A stretch of 17,428 nt of DNA from Hyphomicrobiales bacterium (lineage in GTDB: Bacteria > Pseudomonadota > Alphaproteobacteria > Rhizobiales > Devosiaceae). Below, one piece after another: positions 1-7,095 of the stretch. Position numbers and translations under genes: made by a program. The notes under the pieces were generated by a model. It was not told the DNA's origin. It worked only from the letters and a program-made list of their open reading frames with translations, and searched no databases. The stretch is from assembly GCA_026989045.1 (NCBI GenBank), contig JALSJY010000038.1, positions 1 through 17,428 of the forward strand, given 5' to 3'. How positions within the stretch are numbered: the stretch's first letter is position 1; each line of letters begins with the position of its first letter.

Positions 1-831
1 CAAGAGCCTATTTTACTATCAACTAAAGAAGTAATTGAACAAATAAAAACGCCTAAAGAAATAGCTCCATTGGAGAAGAGGGTAGAAGAAGTTGTAGCAG
101 AAGAAGTTGCAGCAGAAGAAGTTGTAGCAGAAGAAGTTGTAGCAGAAGAAGTTGTAACAGACTTACAAGTTCTTCAAGATGAGCCTGAGCTGCAAGAATC
201 TTTGCAACAAGAGGCTTTACATCAAGAACCACTGCAACAAGAGATTGCTCAAGGTGAGGAAAGCCGAGCTCCTATTAAAAATATTTTTGGAGCTGGTGAT
301 TCTATTGAGGTTATAACAACTGATGTGCAGCCATATTTGTCTATTGATGAAATTAAAATTGATAAGGAAAAGAAATTTATTTCTGGTCGTGGCGAAGAAA
401 ACTTAACAGTGCAGCTTTTTATTGATGATAACTTTATTGGGCAAAGTAAAATTATTGATGGTCACTGGAAGATAAATTTGGGGGGGATAGATGTTGATAC
501 TGATATATTTGTTTCACCAACTCAAAAAATCCGCATTGATTTTCTGAAAAGCGGCACTCAAGATGTATTTGCTAGTGCTGGTGTTGATTTTATCAATGAT
601 AATACAGAGTTAGAGGATAATAGATTAGTGCAGTGTTGTGCTGATAATATAATCATTGTCAAAAAAGGTGATAACCTTTGGGATATTGCAAAGAAATATT
701 ATGGCTCAGGTTACCGATATAGAGTGATTTCTGATGCTAACTCTGGGCAGATAGATAATCCTAAATGGATCTACCCAGGTCAAAGATTACAATTACCACC
801 TAAGGTAGCAGTAGATGGAAATGTTAACTAG
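1..831 (+). CDS. LysM-domain protein with acidic repeat region (5' end outside window)
   Basis: The frame is open from base 1 to the TAG at 829-831, so 276 residues are visible and the N-terminus lies upstream. The in-frame TTG at 70 is not a convincing start because coding continues through it. Residues about 28-90 are Glu/Gln/Val-rich low complexity, with a VAEEV repeat followed by Leu-Gln-rich pseudo-repeats, probably a flexible linker. Residues about 110-205 look like a small beta-rich Ig-like/adhesion module. The C-terminus (about 219-269) is a LysM domain: it opens with IIIVKKGDNLWDIAKKYYG and closes with WIYPGQRLQLP, the usual peptidoglycan-binding pattern. By family, LysM proteins bind glycan in the periplasm or cell wall, and similar LysM-terminal proteins are common in Rhizobiales. 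No catalytic domain is visible in this part. The specific role is unknown. The LysM assignment is firm; the middle domain is inference. Confidence 0.85.
   Translation, partial: QEPILLSTKEVIEQIKTPKEIAPLEKRVEEVVAEEVAAEEVVAEEVVAEEVVTDLQVLQDEPELQESLQQEALHQEPLQQEIAQGEESRAPIKNIFGAGDSIEVITTDVQPYLSIDEIKIDKEKKFISGRGEENLTVQLFIDDNFIGQSKIIDGHWKINLGGIDVDTDIFVSPTQKIRIDFLKSGTQDVFASAGVDFINDNTELEDNRLVQCCADNIIIVKKGDNLWDIAKKYYGSGYRYRVISDANSGQIDNPKWIYPGQRLQLPPKVAVDGNVN
91..156 (+). repeat. 15-bp in-frame tandem repeat in the LysM gene
   Basis: Units of GTTGTAGCAGAAGAA start at 91, 106 (one C for T change), 121 and 136, and a degenerate start of a fifth unit follows at 151. Each unit encodes VVAEE or VAAEE. Because the period is a multiple of three, gain or loss of a unit changes linker length without a frameshift. 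Confidence 0.9.
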
Positions 832-873
832 TGAATTGAGTAATTTGATTTGCTTTAATCGATGAATTCTTTT

Positions 874-889
874 ATCGTAAAAATACGAT
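874..889. promoter_or_regulatory. Perfect palindrome overlapping the arsR-type start codon; candidate operator
   Basis: ATCGTA (874-879) and TACGAT (884-889) are perfect inverted arms around AAAA. The right arm runs into the ATG at 888. ArsR-family repressors usually bind inverted repeats over their own promoter, so autoregulation is plausible. No strong Shine-Dalgarno sequence lies before this ATG, and the palindrome occupies its place. This is inferred from position and symmetry only. Confidence 0.4.
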
Positions 890-1379
890 GAAAGATAATG
901 TGACTCCTAAAGATAAAGATTTAGCTTGTGTTTTGCGTGCGCTTGGCCACCCAGTGAGGCTCAGTATTTTGCGCATAATTGCAAAAAAGTGCTATATAGG
1001 CGGGGGTGCCGGGGACGGGGCTGAAAGCCCCAACGGCGGCATAAAAAAAGAAGGCGGGGGTGCCGGGGACGGGGCTGAAAGCCCCAACGGCGGCATAAAA
1101 AAAGAAGGCGGGGGTGCCCCCGTGTCAAGCACGGGGCAGGCTCTGGACGGCGGCAATAAGAATAACGTCTGCTGTTGCTCGGACGTAACAAAATCTATTG
1201 ATTTAGCACAATCAACTATCTCACAGCATCTAAAGGTTCTGCTTGATGCGGGCTTAATAAAGAAAAGATGTGAAGGCACTAGGAATTGTTATTCGATCTG
1301 CTCTGAAAAGATTTCCTCGCTAAATCTTTCTTACGCAGATTTTATCGCAAATATTTCTATAAATAATAAGGCGAACTAA
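888..1379 (+). CDS. ArsR-family winged-helix repressor carrying an in-frame repeat insertion
   Basis: The product has 163 residues, against about 100-110 for most ArsR/SmtB regulators. The N-terminal helices (ALGHPVRLSILRIIAKK, residues about 19-34) and the recognition region (DLAQSTISQHLKVLLDAGLI, about 105-124) are standard for the family. Between them, residues about 38-93 are Gly-rich repeat peptide encoded by the insertion at 999-1160. Removing it leaves a normal-length protein. The triple cysteine at 95-97 lies close to where ArsR relatives carry the helix-3 metal/metalloid thiolates, and further cysteines follow near the wing (KKRCEGTRNCYSIC), so metal or thiol sensing is plausible. 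The stop is followed after one base by the Atm1-like exporter start, so the two are almost certainly co-transcribed and the exporter is the likely target. Whether the product still folds is unknown; the uninterrupted frame and intact recognition helix argue for a working gene. Confidence 0.88.
   Translation: MKDNVTPKDKDLACVLRALGHPVRLSILRIIAKKCYIGGGAGDGAESPNGGIKKEGGGAGDGAESPNGGIKKEGGGAPVSSTGQALDGGNKNNVCCCSDVTKSIDLAQSTISQHLKVLLDAGLIKKRCEGTRNCYSICSEKISSLNLSYADFIANISINNKAN
999..1106 (+). repeat. Two identical 54-bp GC-rich palindromic units inside the ArsR gene
   Basis: Bases 999-1052 and 1053-1106 are identical 54-bp units, about 65% GC by count, in otherwise AT-rich surroundings. Each unit encodes the same 18 residues, beginning GGGAGDGAESPNGG and ending IKKE. 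Each contains a hairpin, GGGGCT / AGCCCC with a GAA loop (1017-1031 and 1071-1085). The unit length is a multiple of three and holds no stop in this frame. The perfect identity points to recent duplication. Confidence 0.93.
1107..1160 (+). repeat. Third, divergent palindromic module of the insertion
   Basis: This block starts with the same 12 bases as the 54-bp units (GGCGGGGGTGCC at 1107-1118) and ends with a similar ACGGCGGCAATAA segment, but its core is different. The core holds a long hairpin: TGCCCC(C)GTG at 1115-1124 pairs with CACGGGGCA at 1130-1138, with one bulged C. It encodes GGGAPVSSTGQALDGG. From memory, the PVSSTGQALD peptide and its reverse reading PVLDTG recur as spurious translations of dispersed palindromes in alphaproteobacterial genomes. 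It is probably the original inserted element or a chimaera of two. Confidence 0.7.
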
Positions 1380-1380
1380 A

Positions 1381-3225
1381 TTGAGTAAGAAAAAATCTAT
1401 CAGCGCCGATGGTTCAACATTAGCGACCATCAAACAATTATGGACTTATATGTGGCCTTCAGACAGGTTTGATCTGAAGTTAAGAGTTTTTGCCGCTATT
1501 GGTGCATTAATGTTGGCAAAAGTCGCAACCACAATGATTCCATTTGCCTATAAGGGCATAATTGACTCGTTAGGGGCAACCACAGATAATCCAGAATTGC
1601 TTTTGGGCGTTGCAGTGCCAATTGTGCTGGTAATAGCTTTTGGTATTGCCAATATTATGGATAGCTTATTTCAGCAATTACGTGATGTGCTATTTGCTCG
1701 TGTTGGGCAACATGCGGTGCGCCAATTAGCTCGTAAAACCTTTGTGCATCTGCATAGGCTTTCATTGCGCTTTCATTTGGCGCGCCAAATGGGCGGGCTT
1801 TCAAGAGTTATTGAGCGTGGCACAAAGGGTATAGAAACCATTGTGCGCTTTACTATGCTTAATACCGCCCCTGCAATAGTCGAGTTTGTCATTGTTTCAA
1901 TTATTTTCATTTGGATGTTTGGAATACAGTTTTTAGGCGTATTATTGGCGATAATTTTCTCTTATGTGTTTTTCACAATTAAAGCCTCAAATTGGCGCAT
2001 AGCAATTCGGCGTGCAATGAACCAAAGCGATACGGAAGCCAACACCAAAGCTATTGATAGTTTGCTCAATTATGAAACGGTGAAATATTTCAACAATGAG
2101 GAATTAGAAACCAATCGCTTTGATAACTCTATGGCTAGTTACGAAAAAGCGGCGATAAAAATGTGGACCTCGCTTGGAATGCTCAATTTTGGGCAGGGGC
2201 TGATTTTCTGGTTTGGTATGATAGTAATTGGCATTATGTCAGCTACTGGCGTTATGGAAGGCAAAATGTCTATTGGTGATTTCGTGTTGGTCAACACTTT
2301 CATGATGCAAATCTATCGCCCGTTAAATTTCATCGGCTCGGTCTATCGTGAAATTCGCCAAGGCTTGGCAGATATTGAAGAGATGTTTGCTCTGCTAGAT
2401 AAAGACCCCGAAATTAATGATGTGCAAGATGCTAAACCTCTCGCTATTACTGGCCCAGTTGTTAGTTTTGAAAATGTGTCTTTTCACTATGATGAGGACA
2501 GGCCTATCTTAAAAAATGTCAGCTTTGAAGTTCCAGCTGGCAAAACCATTGCAATAGTTGGTCCTTCGGGCGCTGGTAAATCCACCATTTCACGCCTTAT
2601 CTATCGCTTTTATGATGTTAGCGATGGCGCTGTTAAAATTGACAATCAAGATGTGCGAAACATTACCCAAAAAAGCTTACGCCAAAATGTTGGCATGGTG
2701 CCGCAAGACACAGTTTTGTTCAACGATACGATAGGCTATAATATAGGTTATGGCCGCAATGGTGCAACGCAGGAGGAAATTGAAAGAGCGGCAGAAATGG
2801 CGCAAATTGGGAAATTTGTTAGCTCGCTTCCAAATGGCTATGAAACAAGGGTTGGCGAACGTGGGCTTAAACTTTCGGGCGGTGAAAAGCAGCGTGTTGC
2901 CATTGCCAGAACTATTCTTAAAGCCCCTCCAGTTCTTATTTTAGATGAAGCAACTTCAGCGCTAGATACGCAAACTGAGAGAGAAATTCAATCGGCCTTA
3001 GATGTTGTATCAAAAAATCGCACGACATTGGTGATAGCCCATAGACTTTCTACAATCATAAATGCCGATGAAATAATAGTGTTGCAAGCTGGTGAAATAG
3101 TTGAGCGTGGAAGGCATGAAACTTTGCTAGCTAAAAAAGGACTATATGAGCAAATGTGGAACCGCCAGCGTGAGGCAAGTGAGGCAGAAGAGCAGTTGCG
3201 CAAGGCTAAGGAAAAGCAGTTGTAG
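1381..3225 (+). CDS. atm1: Atm1/HMT1-type ABC exporter (fused membrane and ATPase domains)
   Basis: This is a 614-residue half-transporter starting with TTG one base after the ArsR stop; AAGG at 1368-1371 is its ribosome binding site. The N-terminal half has about six membrane helices and the Atm1 hallmark region NWRIAIRRAMNQSDTEANTK followed by AIDSLLNYETVKYFNNE (about residues 205-240). The ATPase half has Walker A GPSGAGKST (394-402), the signature LSGGE (498-502), Walker B ILDEATSALD with D522/E523, and the H-loop histidine H554. It should act as a homodimer in the inner membrane. Members of this family export glutathione-linked substrates: mitochondrial Atm1 supports cytosolic Fe-S assembly, and the bacterial Atm1 of Novosphingobium exports glutathione-metal adducts. 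An upstream ArsR gene suggests metal- or metalloid-induced expression here. The family call is very secure; the substrate is inference. Confidence 0.95.
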   Translation: MSKKKSISADGSTLATIKQLWTYMWPSDRFDLKLRVFAAIGALMLAKVATTMIPFAYKGIIDSLGATTDNPELLLGVAVPIVLVIAFGIANIMDSLFQQLRDVLFARVGQHAVRQLARKTFVHLHRLSLRFHLARQMGGLSRVIERGTKGIETIVRFTMLNTAPAIVEFVIVSIIFIWMFGIQFLGVLLAIIFSYVFFTIKASNWRIAIRRAMNQSDTEANTKAIDSLLNYETVKYFNNEELETNRFDNSMASYEKAAIKMWTSLGMLNFGQGLIFWFGMIVIGIMSATGVMEGKMSIGDFVLVNTFMMQIYRPLNFIGSVYREIRQGLADIEEMFALLDKDPEINDVQDAKPLAITGPVVSFENVSFHYDEDRPILKNVSFEVPAGKTIAIVGPSGAGKSTISRLIYRFYDVSDGAVKIDNQDVRNITQKSLRQNVGMVPQDTVLFNDTIGYNIGYGRNGATQEEIERAAEMAQIGKFVSSLPNGYETRVGERGLKLSGGEKQRVAIARTILKAPPVLILDEATSALDTQTEREIQSALDVVSKNRTTLVIAHRLSTIINADEIIVLQAGEIVERGRHETLLAKKGLYEQMWNRQREASEAEEQLRKAKEKQL

Positions 3226-3244
3226 GTTGGATTGTTGATCTAGC

Positions 3245-3352
3245 AGGAGGTTTTATATTGCCCTAGATAAGCCAAAGGGAGCAATTAAGCTCCCTTGGTC
3301 AGTAGTTCCCTTGCGGGAGGCGGACACTCTTTCAAGGCCGTTTGTATGTTAA
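3245..3352 (+). other. Intergenic stretch with an orphan Shine-Dalgarno sequence and a possible 31-codon ORF
   Basis: A perfect AGGAGG at 3245-3250 lies downstream of the exporter but has no ATG or GTG behind it. Six bases on, an ATT at 3257 opens a 31-codon frame ending with TAA at 3350-3352. It encodes IALDKPKGAIKLPWS, then VVPLREADTLSRPFVC. The overlapping TTG at 3258 reaches a stop after two codons. ATT starts are very rare (infC is the classic case), so this is not called as a gene. The same bases hold several stems: 3272-3298; TCCC/GGGA near 3307-3318; and CCTTG (3309-3313) with CAAGG (3333-3337). A structured RNA or the relic of a lost gene are alternatives. Confidence 0.35.
3272..3298. 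terminator. Strong inverted repeat between convergent genes; possible bidirectional terminator
   Basis: CCAAAGGGAGC (3272-3282) pairs with GCTCCCTTGG (3289-3298) around an AATTAA loop; one extra A is bulged. It lies between the ends of the convergent exporter and toxin genes, where a shared terminator is expected. Neither strand has a good uridine run directly after the stem, so intrinsic termination is uncertain. Confidence 0.45.
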
Positions 3353-3384
3353 TTATTATACTAAAATGTTCAATTTGTCAATAT

Positions 3385-3780
3385 TTAAACTGGTAATTTC
3401 GGTAGCCAATCTAAGGTGATTCTTAAAATTTTATTAAACTCATCTTCTGGCAATCTTTTAATACCTCTTTTATCTGGTGTTAATCGACTTACAGCAACAG
3501 TGGTTAGCTTATCACAAATTGCCCATGATTTTTGTTCATCAATTGTAGTTTTAAGCTGAAATGCCCATTTATTATCACTTTGAGGCTGTGATGAACAAGG
3601 AATAATAGTTACTGCACCATATAGGTTTTGTTTGAATGATAGGATTATGACAGGTCGGATTTTCCAAAACTCTGGTAATTGTGCATCAGTAGGAAATTCA
3701 CACCAATATAAATTGCGAATTTTTGGGGCAGATTTTAACCTTGGTAGCTTTTTAGGAGGAGCATGTTCATTTCTTGTCAT
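3385..3780 (-). CDS. PemK/MazF-like toxin-family protein without a visible antitoxin
   Basis: The 131-residue product shows the PemK/MazF fold pattern. A basic N-terminus (about 1-20) is followed by RNLYWCEFP (22-30), the RPVIILS strand (42-48, the conserved Arg-Pro), GAVTIIPCSS (55-64), and SWAICDKLTTVAVSRL (85-100), which corresponds to the family's conserved second half. Family members are mostly sequence-specific endoribonucleases. No antitoxin gene lies upstream: the RND stop is only 54 bases away, and the downstream gap has no ORF of suitable length on this strand. Similar solo PemK-like proteins occur in Rhizobiales as far as I recall, so this may be a domesticated chromosomal copy. 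It could be read from the RND operon or from its own AT-rich upstream region. The start ATG has no clear Shine-Dalgarno sequence. The family is fairly sure; activity is unknown. Confidence 0.78.
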   Translation of the reverse strand: MTRNEHAPPKKLPRLKSAPKIRNLYWCEFPTDAQLPEFWKIRPVIILSFKQNLYGAVTIIPCSSQPQSDNKWAFQLKTTIDEQKSWAICDKLTTVAVSRLTPDKRGIKRLPEDEFNKILRITLDWLPKLPV

Positions 3781-3781
3781 A

Positions 3782-3806
3782 AATAATATTTACGCTAATA
3801 ATATTA
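3782..3806. promoter_or_regulatory. AT-rich direct and inverted repeats just upstream of the pemK-like gene
   Basis: AATAATATT occurs at 3782-3790 and again at 3797-3805. TAATATT (3784-3790) and AATATTA (3800-3806) also form an inverted repeat. The pair sits immediately before the toxin start on the minus strand, where a -10 element or an autoregulatory operator would lie. AT-rich repeats can arise by chance, so support is weak. Confidence 0.25.
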
Positions 3807-3834
3807 CTATTCACTAAATTCTAAAAACTCCCAA

Positions 3835-6800
3835 TCACTCAGCAGCTTCTTTCGCTAACTTAGCATCATCATTAGCCGCTTTGATTTTCTTTGTTTCAGC
3901 TTTCTTTTCTCTCGCTTCAGCTCTAGAGATTTTCTTTGCTCTCCTATTAGCACCAAAATTCTCAACACTATTCCAAATTGTTGAGGGGGCGGTGAGCATT
4001 ACTGGCACTAATAATAATGTTAAAAGGGTTGAAAAACTAAGCCCTGCAATAACAGCGGTGGCTAATTGTATCCACCATGAGCCAGCGATTGAGCCAATTT
4101 CGATTGAGCGAGAGAAGAAGTTTAGCGTTATGCCCATTGCCATTGGTAATAGTCCAAAAATAGTGGTTATGGTGGTTAGCATAACTGGTCTGATACGTTG
4201 CGCTGCTGTCATTAAAATAGCTTGTTGCGGCTCAATATTCATTTTTCGCCTAAAGCGATTATAGGTATCGATTAAAACGATTGAGTTATTCACCACAATG
4301 CCAGCTAGTGAAATAATGCCAACTCCCGTCATAATGGCGGAGAAAGCCTGCCCAGTTACCATCATTCCCAATAGCACACCAGCAACCGCCATAATTACGG
4401 TAGAGAGCGTTACGAACACCTGATAAAAACTATTAAATTGGGTAAGCAATATTAAGAACATCAAGAACATTGCCCCAAGCCCTGCTTGCACCATAAAGGC
4501 ATTTGTTTCATTAGTTTGCTCATCTGCGCCGCCATATACCAGTTCGATGCCATCTGGCCATGTTTGTGCGCTAGTCCATTCTTTAAGCTGTGCTACCTTA
4601 TCAGCGGCGGTGATATTTTTGCCATTTTCATCAACGCCAGTCACATTTGCGCCAATATTCATGCGATATTTTTGATCCCAGCGGGCAATTGAGGAAACTT
4701 TTTGCACTGGCTTGCGAGTAATAAAGGTAGAGACTGGCACAAGCCCATTACGGGTAATAATCCGCATGGAATCTAGTGCATCAAATGAGCGTTGATCCTT
4801 TGGCAGGCGAACAACAATATCGAGTTCATCAATAGAATCATTAGGGCGATAAGTGCCAAGATTTACTCCTGTTGTAACTAATTGCACATAGGGGCTAAGG
4901 TCACGAACACCAAGCCCAAAGCGAGCCGCCATATCACGATCAACATCAATTTCCCAATCAATCCCTGGTTTTGCGCGGCCGTCTTCAACTGCAATTACAT
5001 CGCCCAATTCATTATCAACATAGGAGCGAATTTTAGCCACCACTGGCTCAAGCAAATCGTAATCACTTGCCTCAATGCGCAAGTTTATATCCTTGCCAGC
5101 CGGAGGGCCATCTTCTGCTGCAATTAGCTCTATGCCAACACCTGAAATATGTGCAACTTTTTCTCGGACATCATTAAAAATATCTTCTGCTCTAAAGCGC
5201 TCATTGAATGGGAGTAATTCAAGTTGGAAATTACCAATAGTATCTGGAGGGGTTGATGCAACAGCGCCAGTTGAGCCAAAATTCATTACCACGTCTTTTA
5301 TGCCATTAACTTTAAGAACTTCCTCTTCTATCTCAATGAGCAAATCTCTTATTTCAACGGGTGAATAATTTCCTTGAGTGGTAACAGCAACCGTTGCAAA
5401 TTCAGGCTCAACAACAGGAAAGGCCTGTGTGCCAGTTGGATTTGAGGCATAAAGAAAAAAAGCACTAGCAACTAATGAAAAACCAACACTTAGGGACATA
5501 ATTGGGTGTTTAACTAAAAATGCAAGCACTCGAATATAACCACCTGTCATTCCCTTGACGTGACTCATATCAAATTTTGCAGTTCCTGATAATGCTAATG
5601 CAGTGGCTTTTTCTTTTTCGCTAATCTTTTTGCGGGCAATAAACCTGCCAAGGGTTGGAATGAAAATCATTGCAACAATCAGTGAAGAGGTGAGGGTAAC
5701 AATTACCATGATAGGCAAGTAAGACATGAATTTACCAATAATTCCTGGCCATAATAAAAGCGGTAAAAATGCCGCTAAAGTCGTTGCTGTAGAAGCTGCT
5801 ATCGGCCAGAACATTCTTTGTGCTGCTTGAATAAAAGCCTCTTGGCGGCTAAAACCTTCGGATATTTTACGCTCGGCATATTCAACCACCACAATGGCTC
5901 CATCAACCAACATGCCAACCGTTAGCACTAGCCCAAACATTATCATCATATTGATGGTCATGCCCATAAATTGCAGGAATAAAAAGCCAATCATAAACGA
6001 GACAGGAATAGAAAAACCAATTAGCAGAGCGGGGCGTAATCCGAGCAGGGCGATAGAAACAATTAGTACTAATGAAATAGCGGTAAATACTGAGGCTTGC
6101 AGTGAATTAAACATTTGCGCTGAAAAATTTGCCATGTCCAGCATGAATGAGTAATGCAGAGCTTTTGGCCAGTCCTTTGCATGCTCAGAGGTGATTTTTC
6201 TTACCGCTTGGGAAATGTCATTGATATTAGTATTTAACTTCTTTTTCACCGATAATATAAGTGCCGGCTCGCCATTCACACGGGTAAAGCTAGTGGCGTC
6301 CTTAAAGGTGCGAGCAATTGTTGCAACGTCTGAAAAAGTTACAACTTTGTCATCATTGGTTTTTAGTGGTAAATTATAAACATCAATAGCACTCTCAATA
6401 AGCCCTGGAACCTTAACGCTAAAACGCCCCTGACCTGTGTCTAACCTTCCAGCAGGAATTATCAGGTTATTTTTTGCCAAAGCATCAAATAAGTCATTGG
6501 CAGTTAGATTATAAGATTCTAACTTTAACTGATCTATTACAATTTCTAAAACCTCTTCCCTATCGCCAGCAATTTCAACTTCAAATACATCGCCAATTCC
6601 TTCAATATCTTCTTTAAGGTTTTTGGCAATTTTATTGATAGTGCGTTCAGGTATTTGACCATATAGAGCAACAGTGATTGTGCCGAACTCATCTATTGCA
6701 ATTTCACTTACTTCTGGCTCAGTTGCATCATCGGGTAGGTTTGGTTTTGCTCTATCAACGCCATCTTTTGCGTCTTGCAATGCCTGAGCAACATCAACAT

Positions 6801-7095
6801 CCATTTCAAATTCAAGAATAATGGTGGCAGAGCCATTATTACCATAAGAGCGCATAGATTTTAGGCCGTCTAGATTTGCCAATTCTGCTTCAAGCGGGCG
6901 TACTAATAGCCTATCGGCATCAGCGGGGGAAATGCCAGTTTGCACGGTTACAACACGAACAAACGGAATATCAACGGCAGGTTGCCCCTCACGTGGCAGT
7001 GTCATAAAGGCAGAAACCCCTGCAATTAACATAATCACCATAATGGTAAGGACTGTTTTTGGGCGGCGCAGGATTGCTTCAAGCATATTCATCAT
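3835..7095 (-). CDS. RND-family efflux pump, inner-membrane transporter
   Basis: At 1086 residues this is somewhat longer than AcrB-type pumps. It has the usual RND plan: one N-terminal membrane helix (about 14-32), a porter domain, helices 2-6, a second large periplasmic loop, helices 8-12, and a Lys/Glu/Ala-rich cytoplasmic tail of about 45 residues. The helix-4 motif is VGMLVDGAIVVVEYAER: D398 matches one of AcrB's two proton-relay aspartates (D407/D408), and the next position is G399. The helix-10 lysine of AcrB (K940) is replaced by Asn (GIVVNNSIVLID, N936). Similar VDG and VNN motifs occur in other bacterial RND branches, so this is a subfamily trait rather than damage. The start overlaps the adaptor's stop by ATGA, so the two genes are translationally coupled. 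No outer-membrane factor gene is present here; a TolC-like channel elsewhere is likely. Drug, dye, lipid or metabolite export is plausible. Confidence 0.95.
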   Translation of the reverse strand: MMNMLEAILRRPKTVLTIMVIMLIAGVSAFMTLPREGQPAVDIPFVRVVTVQTGISPADADRLLVRPLEAELANLDGLKSMRSYGNNGSATIILEFEMDVDVAQALQDAKDGVDRAKPNLPDDATEPEVSEIAIDEFGTITVALYGQIPERTINKIAKNLKEDIEGIGDVFEVEIAGDREEVLEIVIDQLKLESYNLTANDLFDALAKNNLIIPAGRLDTGQGRFSVKVPGLIESAIDVYNLPLKTNDDKVVTFSDVATIARTFKDATSFTRVNGEPALILSVKKKLNTNINDISQAVRKITSEHAKDWPKALHYSFMLDMANFSAQMFNSLQASVFTAISLVLIVSIALLGLRPALLIGFSIPVSFMIGFLFLQFMGMTINMMIMFGLVLTVGMLVDGAIVVVEYAERKISEGFSRQEAFIQAAQRMFWPIAASTATTLAAFLPLLLWPGIIGKFMSYLPIMVIVTLTSSLIVAMIFIPTLGRFIARKKISEKEKATALALSGTAKFDMSHVKGMTGGYIRVLAFLVKHPIMSLSVGFSLVASAFFLYASNPTGTQAFPVVEPEFATVAVTTQGNYSPVEIRDLLIEIEEEVLKVNGIKDVVMNFGSTGAVASTPPDTIGNFQLELLPFNERFRAEDIFNDVREKVAHISGVGIELIAAEDGPPAGKDINLRIEASDYDLLEPVVAKIRSYVDNELGDVIAVEDGRAKPGIDWEIDVDRDMAARFGLGVRDLSPYVQLVTTGVNLGTYRPNDSIDELDIVVRLPKDQRSFDALDSMRIITRNGLVPVSTFITRKPVQKVSSIARWDQKYRMNIGANVTGVDENGKNITAADKVAQLKEWTSAQTWPDGIELVYGGADEQTNETNAFMVQAGLGAMFLMFLILLTQFNSFYQVFVTLSTVIMAVAGVLLGMMVTGQAFSAIMTGVGIISLAGIVVNNSIVLIDTYNRFRRKMNIEPQQAILMTAAQRIRPVMLTTITTIFGLLPMAMGITLNFFSRSIEIGSIAGSWWIQLATAVIAGLSFSTLLTLLLVPVMLTAPSTIWNSVENFGANRRAKKISRAEAREKKAETKKIKAANDDAKLAKEAAE

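Noticed and set aside
70..72. TTG as the start of the LysM protein
   Set aside because: The same frame stays open to base 1 with coding-like composition and there is no ribosome binding site before 70; the gene is cut by the window edge.
999..1106. Two direct repeats as a minimal CRISPR array
   Set aside because: Units are contiguous with no spacers, are coding in frame, and no cas gene is near.
992..1279. Pro/Cys-rich open frame antisense to the ArsR gene, repeated through the insertion
   Set aside because: It exists only because the GC-rich repeat lacks stops on both strands; the plus-strand frame has a clear ArsR fold on both sides of the insert.
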